Positions 1-6,675 are shown, counted from the stretch's first letter. The stretch: 7,818 nucleotides of DNA from an uncultured Bacteroidales bacterium (GCA_937892015.1 CALAUY010000024.1:1-7818), one strand, 5' to 3'. Notes: a model not told the origin generated them from the sequence alone. Program-made: numbers and translations.

Positions 1-788
1 GGTATCAGGTAGAGGTCGTCCACCTCACAGTGGTACATCTGCCCTTCTTTGTCGGGCAGTTGTCCTGTGCCGTAACCGGATGCCTGATTGACCACTGTGG
101 GCGGCATAATCTCGGTGTATCCCGCCTTGTTCGCCTCTGCGAGGAAGAAATTGATGAGCGCACGTTGTAGCCGTGCACCGTAACCGATATAGACGGGAAA
201 ACCGGCACCGGAAATCTTCACGCCGAGGTCGAAATCAATCAGGTTGTACTTCTTTGCCAACTCCCAATGCGGCAGTTTCTCGCTCTGCGCTATACGCTCT
301 TGCGCAATAGTCTCATCGATGTCGGCCGGCCAGTTCTTGAGCAGTATGCCGCCGTCTTTCTCGATGGCCTCAATGGCCGGCTGATTAGGCCAGTTGCCGA
401 TGGCCACGGCGAGGTTATCCTCCGCTGATGCACCATCCGGCACGATATCGTACGGGATATTCGGGATGGTGAGCAGTAGTGCCGTCTGGGCATTCTCTGC
501 CTCATCCATCTCTGCCTCGAACTGGCGAATCTGCTCTTTCATCGCCGCAGTGGCCTCTTTGGCTTGCATCGCCTCGTCTTTCTTACCCTGACCAATCAGT
601 GCTCCTATCTGTTTAGAGAGACGGTTCATCTCTGCTGACGCGTTGTCTTTCTTCTGTTGCGCCGACTTGCGCTGAGCATCCAGTTCGAGCACTCTCTCCA
701 CAGCTTCAGCCGCTCCGGCAAAATGTTTCTTCTCAAGACCGGCAATCACCTTGCTCCTGTCTTCATAGATTTGTTTAAGTGTAAGCAT
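1..788 (-). CDS. serS: Seryl-tRNA synthetase, N-terminal part (cut by window edge)
   Basis: A cytoplasmic class II synthetase that charges tRNA-Ser with serine. I translated the minus strand from the ATG at 788 and found it open to base 1: 262 complete residues of a family that is usually about 420-430. The start MLTLKQIYEDRSKVIAGLEKK and the charged, Ala/Glu/Lys/Gln-rich residues of about 25-105 fit the N-terminal antiparallel coiled coil that grips the tRNA-Ser variable arm. The catalytic core begins near residue 173 (PHWELAKKYNLIDFDLG) and includes class II motif 1 (about 193-229, GFPVYIGYGARLQRALINFF to the invariant Pro of EIMPP) and GTGQLPDKEGQMYH. Motifs 2 and 3 lie outside the window. 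Residues 126-172 are longer than usual here (see findings). The gene lies downstream of rplU-rpmA, a common Bacteroidota order, but a terminator separates them. No Shine-Dalgarno site is visible. Identity is near certain. Confidence 0.97.
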   Translation of the reverse strand, partial: MLTLKQIYEDRSKVIAGLEKKHFAGAAEAVERVLELDAQRKSAQQKKDNASAEMNRLSKQIGALIGQGKKDEAMQAKEATAAMKEQIRQFEAEMDEAENAQTALLLTIPNIPYDIVPDGASAEDNLAVAIGNWPNQPAIEAIEKDGGILLKNWPADIDETIAQERIAQSEKLPHWELAKKYNLIDFDLGVKISGAGFPVYIGYGARLQRALINFFLAEANKAGYTEIMPPTVVNQASGYGTGQLPDKEGQMYHCEVDDLYLI

Positions 789-790
789 AT

Positions 791-899
791 ATCTAATTTA
801 CGATTTGACCACACGAAGTAATCGTACCCCTTGCGGGTAAAGAATTGACGATTGGACAATTTATTTACTATTGACCTATTATTGACAATTTACGATTGG
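791..899. repeat. Degenerate AT-rich repeats in the serS leader region
   Basis: Between the rpmA terminator and serS the plus strand repeats short related words. ACGATTGG occurs at 848-855 and 892-899, GACAATTTA at 855-863 and 884-892, and AATTTACGATT at 795-805 and 887-897. Several further TTGAC-like words lie between them (845-849, 871-875, 882-886). The unit is not cleanly tandem, and coding does not explain it. Similar low-complexity AT-rich words are, from general knowledge, common between genes in Bacteroidales. A role in serS expression is possible but unproven. I found no clear TAnnTTTG promoter for serS here. Confidence 0.55.
825..839. other. Small inverted repeat in the serS leader
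   Basis: The arms TACCC (825-829) and GGGTA (835-839) are perfectly complementary around five bases. They could form a short hairpin in RNA upstream of serS, whose ATG lies about 37 bases further on. No T-run follows on the minus strand, so it is not an intrinsic terminator. Five base pairs can arise by chance. Confidence 0.3.
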
Positions 900-918
900 C
901 AGGTATTCAATCGTTAAC

Positions 919-967
919 AAAAAAATCTCTCCTGTGCTAAAGGAAGAACCTCTAACAACAGGAGAGA
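919..967 (-). terminator. Intrinsic terminator after rplU-rpmA
   Basis: A perfect 10-base inverted repeat (arms 958-967 and 926-935, TCTCTCCTGT / ACAGGAGAGA) encloses a 22-base loop and is followed on the minus strand by seven T (925-919). The stem starts 24 bases after the rpmA stop. This is the classic rho-independent layout. It should end most rplU-rpmA transcripts before serS, so serS needs read-through or its own promoter. Confidence 0.85.
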
Positions 968-991
968 GTAAAAAAGAAAACGGGCTTTTCC

Positions 992-1261
992 TTACGCCTC
1001 AGCTGCTGCCAGAGGCGTGATAGAGACGTAACTGCGGTCATTACGCTTGCGCTCAAACGTGACGATGCCGTCCGTCAGAGCATACAGCGTGTGGTCACTG
1101 CCCATACCCATGTTAGCGCCCGGGAAATGTTGCGTTCCACGCTGCCGAACAATAATGTTGCCGGCCTTTGCGAACTGCCCGCCCCAAATCTTCACACCAA
1201 GACGTTTGCTTTCTGATTCACGGCCGTTCTTCGAACTACCCACACCTTTCTTATGTGCCAT
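992..1261 (-). CDS. rpmA: Large-subunit ribosomal protein L27 (bL27)
   Basis: A small basic protein of the 50S subunit whose N-terminal tail reaches towards the peptidyl-transferase centre. The 89 residues match the family in length and pattern: MAHKKGVGSSKNGRESESKRLGVK, the glycine-rich core (IIVRQRGTQHFPGANMGMGSDHTLYAL) and the FERKRNDRSYVSI strand. Unlike Firmicutes L27 there is no cleavable N-terminal extension. The start is fixed by the conserved MAHKKG and by a purine-rich GGAAAGGA a few bases upstream, an SD-like site that is unusual next to the other leaders here. It follows rplU after 17 bases and is surely co-transcribed with it. The conserved rplU-rpmA pairing supports both calls. 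Confidence 0.98.
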   Translation of the reverse strand: MAHKKGVGSSKNGRESESKRLGVKIWGGQFAKAGNIIVRQRGTQHFPGANMGMGSDHTLYALTDGIVTFERKRNDRSYVSITPLAAAEA

Positions 1262-1278
1262 AATCTGAGTCCTTTCCT

Positions 1279-1599
1279 TTAAGCGTTAACAATTTCTTTT
1301 ACTACTACCAGTGTGAAGTCCTGACGATGACCGTTCAGTTTCTTGTAACCCTTGCGACGTTTCTTGTGGAAAACCAGAACTTTGTCGCCACGAACGGAGT
1401 TGTCGAGCACTTCTACCACTACTTTGGCACCCTCTACTATCGGAGTACCGACGGTGATATCACCGTCATTGTCGATAAGGAGAACCTTATCAAATTCGAG
1501 CGTTGCACCGACTTCTGTCTCTGCTACTCGATGGATGAACAGCCTCCTTCCGGCCTCGGCCTTGAACTGCTGTCCTTGCATTTCTACGATTGCGTACAT
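1279..1599 (-). CDS. rplU: Large-subunit ribosomal protein L21 (bL21)
   Basis: An rRNA-binding protein of the 50S subunit. The start is placed at the ATG at 1599 (MYAIVEMQGQQFKAEAGRR), giving 106 residues, the usual L21 length. An in-frame ATG at 1650 would add 17 residues (MTATSRLPGKPINNCKN) that do not look like L21 and that fall in the leader. Recognisable family features are YAIVE..GQQFK at the start, the KVLLI and VGTPIVEGAKVVVEVL strands, and the basic C-terminal segment VFHKKRRKGYKKLNGHRQDFT. It is the first gene of the rplU-rpmA unit, about 100 bases downstream of a strong promoter. The leader has no Shine-Dalgarno site (CAATTGCAAAAAC before the ATG), which is normal for Bacteroidota. 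Confidence 0.97.
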   Translation of the reverse strand: MYAIVEMQGQQFKAEAGRRLFIHRVAETEVGATLEFDKVLLIDNDGDITVGTPIVEGAKVVVEVLDNSVRGDKVLVFHKKRRKGYKKLNGHRQDFTLVVVKEIVNA

Positions 1600-1629
1600 G
1601 TTTTTGCAATTGTTTATTGGTTTACCGGG

Positions 1630-1678
1630 CAGGCGAGATGTGGCAGTCAACGGACTCCATAGAGCTGCTTAAAGCCTG
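1630..1678 (-). promoter_or_regulatory. Possible structured leader of rplU
   Basis: The predicted rplU 5' leader (about 1693-1600) holds three nested complementary segments: CAGGC/GCCTG (1674-1678 with 1630-1634), GCAG/CTGC (1665-1668 with 1643-1646) and CTC/GAG (1662-1664 with 1655-1657). Together they could form an interrupted hairpin ending about 30 bases before the rplU ATG. Leader RNAs bound by the encoded ribosomal protein are known for many ribosomal operons, including L21 leaders in other phyla. No family match is claimed. The individual stems are short, and chance is a real alternative. Confidence 0.35.
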
Positions 1679-1699
1679 TTTGCGGACGAAAAGCGGATG

Positions 1700-1731
1700 C
1701 AAAATTACTGCTTTTTTCTGACATGACAAAA
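1700..1731 (-). promoter_or_regulatory. Promoter of rplU-rpmA
   Basis: On the minus strand a TTTTG (-33 element, 1731-1727) is followed after 19 bases by TAATTTTG (1707-1700), a perfect match to the Bacteroidota -7 consensus TAnnTTTG at the accepted spacing. Transcription should start near 1693, giving a leader of roughly 94 bases before rplU. It separates the ribosomal unit from the protease gene upstream. Confidence 0.85.
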
Positions 1732-1754
1732 CTTTTTTGAAGAAAAATGCATCT

Positions 1755-1766
1755 AAAGTGCACTTT
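1755..1766. promoter_or_regulatory. 12-base palindrome between the protease gene and the rplU promoter
   Basis: AAAGTGCACTTT is a perfect palindrome 22 bases past the protease stop codon. Its centre lies about 30 bases upstream of the rplU -33 element. It could be an operator for the ribosomal promoter. It could also be a very weak stem (4 pairs, 4-base loop) at the end of the protease transcript. T-runs and A-runs flank it, but I see no convincing intrinsic terminator for the protease gene. Confidence 0.3.
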
Positions 1767-1788
1767 TTTTCGTCAAAACGTCATTTTT

Positions 1789-2976
1789 TTACAATTTTCT
1801 CGACTGAACTTGTGGTTTTTGAGCGGCATTTGCCAGTTTGATGCGCAAGTCGAGCGTCTGATTTCCGCGCCGTACAGTCAGCGTCACTTCATCGCCCGGG
1901 TTCTTGCGGGCAATCTTCTCTTGCAGTTCACTGGAGCTGTTGACTGCCAGACCATCTACCGCCGTCACGATGTCGCCATCGTGTACGCCGCCTTTTTCTG
2001 CAGCACTGCCGCTCACTACCTCAGCGATATACACGCCCTCAAGCGTCTGCAAGTTGTAATACTGCTGCACTTCAGAGGTGATGTCCAGCATGCGGATGCC
2101 CAGCAAAGCGCGCTGTACACTGCCGAACTGACGCAAGTCGGCCACCACTTTCTGCACGATACTCGTCGGCACTGCGAATGCGTAACCCGCATAACTGCCG
2201 GTCTGAGAGGCAATGGCGGTATTGATGCCTACCAACTCGCCGCGCGTGTTCACCAACGCACCGCCCGAGTTACCCGGATTAACAGCCGCATCGGTCTGGA
2301 TGAAACTCTCAATCTTCATGTCTGCGTCCAAGATATTGATATTACGCGCTTTGGCACTGACGATTCCTGCCGTCACCGTACTGGTTAGGTTGAAGGGATT
2401 GCCCACTGCAAGCACCCATTCGCCCACTTTCAGGTCGTCGGAGTTGCCCATCGCTAACGTCGGCAGACCGGTTGCCTCAATCTTCAAGAGCGCGATGTCG
2501 GTGTTAGGGTCAGTACCAATCAGCACGGCCGTGAAGGAACGTTTGTCGTTGAGTACCACTTCTATCTCGTTGGCCTCAGCAATGACGTGGTTGTTCGTGA
2601 CGATATAACCATCCTCACTTAGGATAACGCCGCTGCCCGAGGCTTGTGCCTGCTGCATCGGCTGTTGTTGCGGACGGCCAAAGAAAAACTGATAGAACGG
2701 GTCAACGTACTGTTTGCCGTAAACGTTGTACTTGGTCTTGACGTGAACGACTGCACCAACCGACATCTCGGCCGCTTTCGTGAAATCGACCGGCGCAACA
2801 CTTGTCGTGCCGTGCGATGTGGACGAGACGAACGACGATGGGGCACTACCGCTGCCCGAATAACTGACTAACTGCGTGCTTTCTACGCTCTGACGCTGCA
2901 CCATGTAGTACGTGGTGCCAAAACTGATTGCGGTGCAAAGAAGGACTATGCCTATAAAATTCCAAAACTTTTTCAT
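1789..2976 (-). CDS. HtrA/Deg-family periplasmic serine protease, one PDZ domain
   Basis: Degrades or holds misfolded envelope proteins. In its 395 residues, 7-24 form a hydrophobic segment (signal peptide or membrane anchor) and 30-62 a Ser/Thr-rich linker. About 65-275 form the trypsin-like domain with triad His130 (VTNNHVI), Asp160 (NTDIALLKI) and Ser237 (NPGNSGGAL). An F- and Q-rich loop (about 93-112) sits where Deg proteins carry the LA loop. One PDZ domain follows (about 285-383, LLGIRM...GVYIAEVVSGSAAEKGGVHDGDIV), then a short basic tail. DegP/DegQ, and to my knowledge most Bacteroidota homologues, are longer and carry two PDZ domains, so this has the DegS-like layout. All catalytic residues are present. 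It starts 34 bases after the TonB-receptor stop with no promoter seen between, so co-transcription is likely. Family certain; DegQ versus DegS role open. Confidence 0.93.
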   Translation of the reverse strand: MKKFWNFIGIVLLCTAISFGTTYYMVQRQSVESTQLVSYSGSGSAPSSFVSSTSHGTTSVAPVDFTKAAEMSVGAVVHVKTKYNVYGKQYVDPFYQFFFGRPQQQPMQQAQASGSGVILSEDGYIVTNNHVIAEANEIEVVLNDKRSFTAVLIGTDPNTDIALLKIEATGLPTLAMGNSDDLKVGEWVLAVGNPFNLTSTVTAGIVSAKARNINILDADMKIESFIQTDAAVNPGNSGGALVNTRGELVGINTAIASQTGSYAGYAFAVPTSIVQKVVADLRQFGSVQRALLGIRMLDITSEVQQYYNLQTLEGVYIAEVVSGSAAEKGGVHDGDIVTAVDGLAVNSSSELQEKIARKNPGDEVTLTVRRGNQTLDLRIKLANAAQKPQVQSRKL

Positions 2977-3010
2977 GTGCTCTACGTTTTTAATGAATCG
3001 TTACATTTAT

Positions 3011-5074
3011 TCATCGCAAACGCCGTGCCAAACGTGCCAAATTGGCAGAAATTGTCAGTTTTGCCCATGCTCCGGGCTGCAAAACGCCTCCATAGTCGTA
3101 ATAATGTCGGTTCGTCATGTTCGTACAATCCACCGCCACTTTCACGCACGGAGTCTCCCAGAAGAGTTGTCCGTCGAGTAGCAGCACGGGCCTGTAGTTG
3201 GCCACATCGCCCTCGGCCGTGTTGTACTGCCCCTCGCGTTTTTGCCACGTGAGTGCCCATGACGCGCCAATCCTTGAGCCGCTCATACCGCCCTTGAACA
3301 GCCATATATCGTGCTCCACGCGCGCCACCAGCTTGTGAGAAAGATAGTCCAAGTAGCGCGAACCCGACATGTCCACATCCAAGTCCAACCATGTGTAGGC
3401 GTACGACAGCTCGGCATTGCGCAGCCATCGGTCGCGCCTATAGGTCACCGTCATTTCCGCACCTGCCGCATTCACGCGGTTGTGGTTCTGTGCATGATAC
3501 GGCCGCTTCGTGTCTGCCGGCGTATATACCCAGTCAATGATGTTCCGTCCCCAACGATAGTAAACATCGGCGTTGAGGCGGAAGAGGTCGTGTTCCGTAA
3601 AACGGCGAGTCAGTTTTGTGCCGACCGAGACCAACCACGCCTCTTCGGGCTTCAGGTCGGGATTGCCTAACTGGTTGCCGGCATTGTAATAGAGGTCGGT
3701 GAACGTGGGCAGGCGCAGACTACGATTGGCGTTCGCGAAAACGGACGCATTGCGCGCATATTCGTAACCGATATTGGCGCAACCCGACACGTTATTGCCG
3801 AACATCGTGTTCCAGTTGCCGCTCACGCCCAGCGATGCACTCCAGTTGCGCCAGACGAACGACTGCTCAGCGAAATAATTGATATTGAGTCGGTTCTTAC
3901 CCTTGACCAAGTCGAGCACACGCACGTCGGAGAGTGCAAAACCCTCTACGTTCGGCACTTGTCCGTCGGGGTGAATCGTGTCGCCGAGATTGGTCGAATG
4001 GATGTTCTCGTTGCGCAGTTCCAGCCCGGCTGTTGTCTTGCCGATGGGCGAGGCAAACGCTGTCTTCACTGAAGCGGCAGCTATCTGTGTGAAATGGAAA
4101 TTGCCGTACAGTCGCTGTCCGCGATGCCATTCGTATCGGTCGTAATTGGCGCGATACGAAGCAGCCGCATCCAGACTCCACCGCTGCCATTGATGCGCCC
4201 AACGCGCTGCACCGAAAGCGGTTCGTGTGGCATCGAACTGGTCTTGACTGCCGAATCCGTAGAACATACCCGCCCCTGCATCTTTGTACTGTGCACCAAG
4301 CTGAAAATCAAGCCCTTTATAGCCTGTCTGTACGAAGAGGTTGGCCAGTTTGAGGTCGCTGTTGTCGAGCGCTTTCTGCTCCTTGACCGTCGGTGTCGGT
4401 GCATAGTAGCCGTCCGAGCGTGTATATTCGGCAGAGGCGTTCAGGTAGGTGTCACGCCATGTCTGATGAGTGGCCACCGATGGATTGACAAGTGCGTTCA
4501 TGCCGGTCGTCAGGCGCAGCGTTGTCCGTCCGAGGGGCGCCCCCGCGTCGGGATCTCTTGTGATGATATTGATGGCACCGGAGAATGCGTTGAGACCGAA
4601 CAGGTTCGACGATGTGCCTTGCAGTACCTCCACGCGCTCAATGAGGTCAACGCTCATCGGCAGATTGAGCGAGTAATGACCGGTCTGTGCATCGGTTAGG
4701 TTGACGCCGTTAAGCATCACTAACACTTGGTCGAACGTGCCGCCACGCATGGAGATGTCGGCCTGTGCGCCACTGATGCCGCGCGTGCGCACGTCCGCGC
4801 CTGCGATATATTTAAGGATGTCGGCCACCGTCTGTACCGGCATAGCGACTATCTCGTCGTGCGTGATTTCCGCCACTATTCGGTACGTTGCCGACGCAGT
4901 CTCTGCACGCTCGGCCACCACCTCCACTTCTTGCAGGGTCAACTCACTGCGCAACGTTTCCGCAGTCCCGTCAGCAGGGTTTGCGGCTGCAAGAGGCAAC
5001 AGGCACCACCAACACAAAACAGCCGACGCAAGCAACGCCGGCACATTCATCCCCGTCTTCATCAATCGTCTCAT
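3011..5074 (-). CDS. TonB-dependent outer-membrane receptor, BtuB-type
   Basis: Imports a scarce ligand across the outer membrane using TonB energy. Of 687 residues, about 1-31 are a signal peptide (basic start, LLASAVLCWWCLLPLAAA). A TonB-box-like stretch (LQEVEVVAERAE, about 47-58) follows, then the plug (about 65-175) with DISMRGGTFDQVLVMLNGVN and IERVEVLQGTSSNLFGLNAF. The rest is a 22-strand-type barrel with the hallmark RLPTFTDLYYNAG...GNPDLKPEEAW (about 453-480). There is no N-terminal carboxypeptidase-like domain, so it is not a SusC-type receptor. Size and layout suit cobalamin, siderophore or metal receptors. I saw no riboswitch and cannot name the ligand. The C-terminus is odd: ISANL is followed by ARLARRLR instead of ending in an aromatic residue. 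Starts at residues 5 or 9 are also possible. The gene begins 10 bases after the coaBC stop. Confidence 0.93.
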   Translation of the reverse strand: MRRLMKTGMNVPALLASAVLCWWCLLPLAAANPADGTAETLRSELTLQEVEVVAERAETASATYRIVAEITHDEIVAMPVQTVADILKYIAGADVRTRGISGAQADISMRGGTFDQVLVMLNGVNLTDAQTGHYSLNLPMSVDLIERVEVLQGTSSNLFGLNAFSGAINIITRDPDAGAPLGRTTLRLTTGMNALVNPSVATHQTWRDTYLNASAEYTRSDGYYAPTPTVKEQKALDNSDLKLANLFVQTGYKGLDFQLGAQYKDAGAGMFYGFGSQDQFDATRTAFGAARWAHQWQRWSLDAAASYRANYDRYEWHRGQRLYGNFHFTQIAAASVKTAFASPIGKTTAGLELRNENIHSTNLGDTIHPDGQVPNVEGFALSDVRVLDLVKGKNRLNINYFAEQSFVWRNWSASLGVSGNWNTMFGNNVSGCANIGYEYARNASVFANANRSLRLPTFTDLYYNAGNQLGNPDLKPEEAWLVSVGTKLTRRFTEHDLFRLNADVYYRWGRNIIDWVYTPADTKRPYHAQNHNRVNAAGAEMTVTYRRDRWLRNAELSYAYTWLDLDVDMSGSRYLDYLSHKLVARVEHDIWLFKGGMSGSRIGASWALTWQKREGQYNTAEGDVANYRPVLLLDGQLFWETPCVKVAVDCTNMTNRHYYDYGGVLQPGAWAKLTISANLARLARRLR

Positions 5075-5084
5075 TTATAGCGTT

Positions 5085-6275
5085 TTAGATATAGTCCAAG
5101 ATACGTTTGGCCACGTCGGTTTTCGACATCTTCGGCAACTCGGTCTTTCGGCCATCGGTGTCGTAGAGCGTCACAACGTTGGTGTCGCAACCGAAAGCAG
5201 CACCCTCTTGTCGGAGCGAGTTGAGCACAATCATGTCCAAATGTTTGGCACTCAGTTTCTTGAGTGCGTTCTCCTCTTCATCGTTCGTCTCAAGAGCAAA
5301 CCCTATCAGCTTCTGATTGCTGCGTTTGCGTGCCCCGAGCGTTGCGGCTATGTCGGGATTCTCCACCAACTCCAGTATCATCGAGTCTTGCCCTGCCCGC
5401 TTGATTTTCTCTATGGCAGGTCGGGCAGCACGATAGTCGGCCACAGCGGCACAGAGGATGATGATGTCGGCCTCGGGAAAGGTTTTCATTGCGGCATCGT
5501 GCATATCTATCGCGGTCACCACATCCACCACGCGCAGATTAGGCAGATGCGGGGGACGCATGGCCGTTGGACCCAGTACCAACGTCACTTCAGCCCCGCG
5601 CAAAGCGGCCTCTTCGGCCAGCGCAATGCCCATCTTGCCCGACGAGTAGTTGCTGATGAACCGCACAGGGTCAATCTTCTCTTGCGTCGGACCTGCCGTG
5701 ATGAGTACGCGACGTCCCTGCAAGCTCTGTTCCGTCAGCTGTTTCTCTGCCGCGGCGAAGATCTCCTCCGGCTCAAGCATCCGGCCCGTTCCTGTTGCCC
5801 CGCACGCCAAGAACCCCTCAGCGCACGGCAGCACCGTCACATGAGCCATCTCATTCAGTGTCAGCAAGTTGCGCTGCAAGGCCGGATGAGCGTACATCTT
5901 CTCGTTCATCGCCGGAGCGATAAGCACCGGACAAGCCATCGCAAGGAAAGTGGTGGTCAGCGCATCATCGGCGATACCATTGGCCATCTTGCCAAGCACG
6001 TTCGCTGTGGCCGGTGCGATAATCATCATGTCCGCCCAGTCGGGCAACGATACATGTTCGGTGGAGTGATCGTTGGTGGGCGCAAAAACGTCCGAATACA
6101 CTTTGTTGCCGGAAAGCGTCTGAAGCGTGAGTTCCGTGACGAACTCCAACGCATTACGCGTCGCCGCCACTTTCACCTCCGCCCCTGCCGTACGCAGCAA
6201 GCGGATAAGCAACGGCGTCTTGTAAGCAGCGATTCCGCCACTCACCCCCACAACCACATGCTTCCCCGTCAACAT
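5085..6275 (-). CDS. coaBC: Bifunctional phosphopantothenoylcysteine decarboxylase / phosphopantothenate-cysteine ligase
   Basis: Catalyses two cytoplasmic steps of coenzyme A synthesis: CoaB joins cysteine to 4'-phosphopantothenate, and CoaC decarboxylates the product with FMN. The 396 residues match the usual length. CoaC (about 1-180) shows GVSGGIAAYK, the catalytic His74 (TEHVSLPDWAD), APATANVLGKMANGIADD, Asn124 of PAMNEKMY and Cys158 in the flap FLACGATGTGRM. CoaB (about 188-396) shows ITAGPTQEKIDPVRFISNYSSG with Asn209, CAAVADYR (275-282), the lysines of KIKR (290-292) and the late GFALET. All the key residues I know are present. Its ATG overlaps the rpoZ stop by one base (TAATG), which implies translational coupling. 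Following rpoZ is conserved in Bacteroidota; the genes after coaBC here differ from what I recall for Bacteroides. Confidence 0.98.
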   Translation of the reverse strand: MLTGKHVVVGVSGGIAAYKTPLLIRLLRTAGAEVKVAATRNALEFVTELTLQTLSGNKVYSDVFAPTNDHSTEHVSLPDWADMMIIAPATANVLGKMANGIADDALTTTFLAMACPVLIAPAMNEKMYAHPALQRNLLTLNEMAHVTVLPCAEGFLACGATGTGRMLEPEEIFAAAEKQLTEQSLQGRRVLITAGPTQEKIDPVRFISNYSSGKMGIALAEEAALRGAEVTLVLGPTAMRPPHLPNLRVVDVVTAIDMHDAAMKTFPEADIIILCAAVADYRAARPAIEKIKRAGQDSMILELVENPDIAATLGARKRSNQKLIGFALETNDEEENALKKLSAKHLDMIVLNSLRQEGAAFGCDTNVVTLYDTDGRKTELPKMSKTDVAKRILDYI

Positions 6276-6616
6276 TACTCCTCGTCCAGTGCCGCGTCGC
6301 GCGAACCGTTACGATAAACGATTTGATGCTCAATCAGTTCCTGGGTGGCAATCAAACTCGGTTTGGGCAGACTCTCGTAGCTCTTCGAAATCTCAATCTG
6401 CTCTTTGTTCTCGAACACCTCGTCTATCGCATCTTGTGGGATGGAGAAATCTTGCAGTTTGCTATCCAACTCCTTCTTCAGAGCAGCACCAATCTGATTG
6501 GCGCGCTTGCCGAGAATCACTACCGTTTCGTACACGTTGCCCACTTCTTCAGTCAACGCGTTCACATCACGCGTCACCGTATTATGCGGCGCTCTTGTCT
6601 TCTTGTAATCAATCAT
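6275..6616 (-). CDS. rpoZ: DNA-directed RNA polymerase omega subunit, Bacteroidota type
   Basis: A small subunit that helps fold and hold beta-prime in RNA polymerase. The 113 residues begin MIDYKKTRAPHNTVTRD and contain GNVYETVVILGKRANQI, where the conserved omega Lys-Arg-Ala lies at 37-39. FENKEQIEISKSYESLPKPS is, from memory, typical of the Bacteroidota form, which diverges from the E. coli protein. The acidic tail (DAALDEE) is short. The stop codon overlaps the coaBC start. The 78-base gap to bamD contains a hairpin but no good TAnnTTTG box, so the gene probably depends on the bamD promoter. The start is the only reasonable ATG, with an AT-rich leader (AATAAA) and no Shine-Dalgarno site. 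Confidence 0.93.
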   Translation of the reverse strand: MIDYKKTRAPHNTVTRDVNALTEEVGNVYETVVILGKRANQIGAALKKELDSKLQDFSIPQDAIDEVFENKEQIEISKSYESLPKPSLIATQELIEHQIVYRNGSRDAALDEE

Positions 6617-6675
6617 TTTATTTCCAAATTTTCCAATATTCTAATGTACCAAAGTGCCAATTTTATCCGAACTTA

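Noticed and set aside
1600..1650. An extra 17 N-terminal codons for rplU, from the ATG at 1650.
   Set aside because: L21 proteins begin at MYAIVE, and the extra residues have no L21 character and fall within the leader RNA.
1755..1800. An intrinsic terminator after the HtrA protease gene.
   Set aside because: Only 3-4 base-pair, AT-rich stems can be drawn beside the A/T runs. This is too weak to call, so read-through into rplU cannot be excluded.
1747..2388. A 213-codon open frame on the plus strand, opposite the 3' part of the HtrA protease.
   Set aside because: It is antisense to an intact protease with all catalytic residues, and its sequence has no recognisable features.
2982..3428. A minus-strand 148-codon frame overlapping the 3' end of the TonB receptor; it could be read as the true receptor end after a frameshift.
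   Set aside because: Only the last few residues (FCQFGTFGTAF) are suggestive. The rest is Arg/Gly/Cys-rich shadow sequence, and the receptor frame stays convincing up to PGAWAKLTISANL, so a large frameshift is not supported.
4701..6317. A 538-codon open frame on the plus strand, opposite coaBC and the start of the TonB receptor.
   Set aside because: It is fully antisense to two well-supported genes. Its protein is rich in His, Arg, Cys and Gln with no recognisable domain, which is typical of a shadow frame in biased coding DNA.
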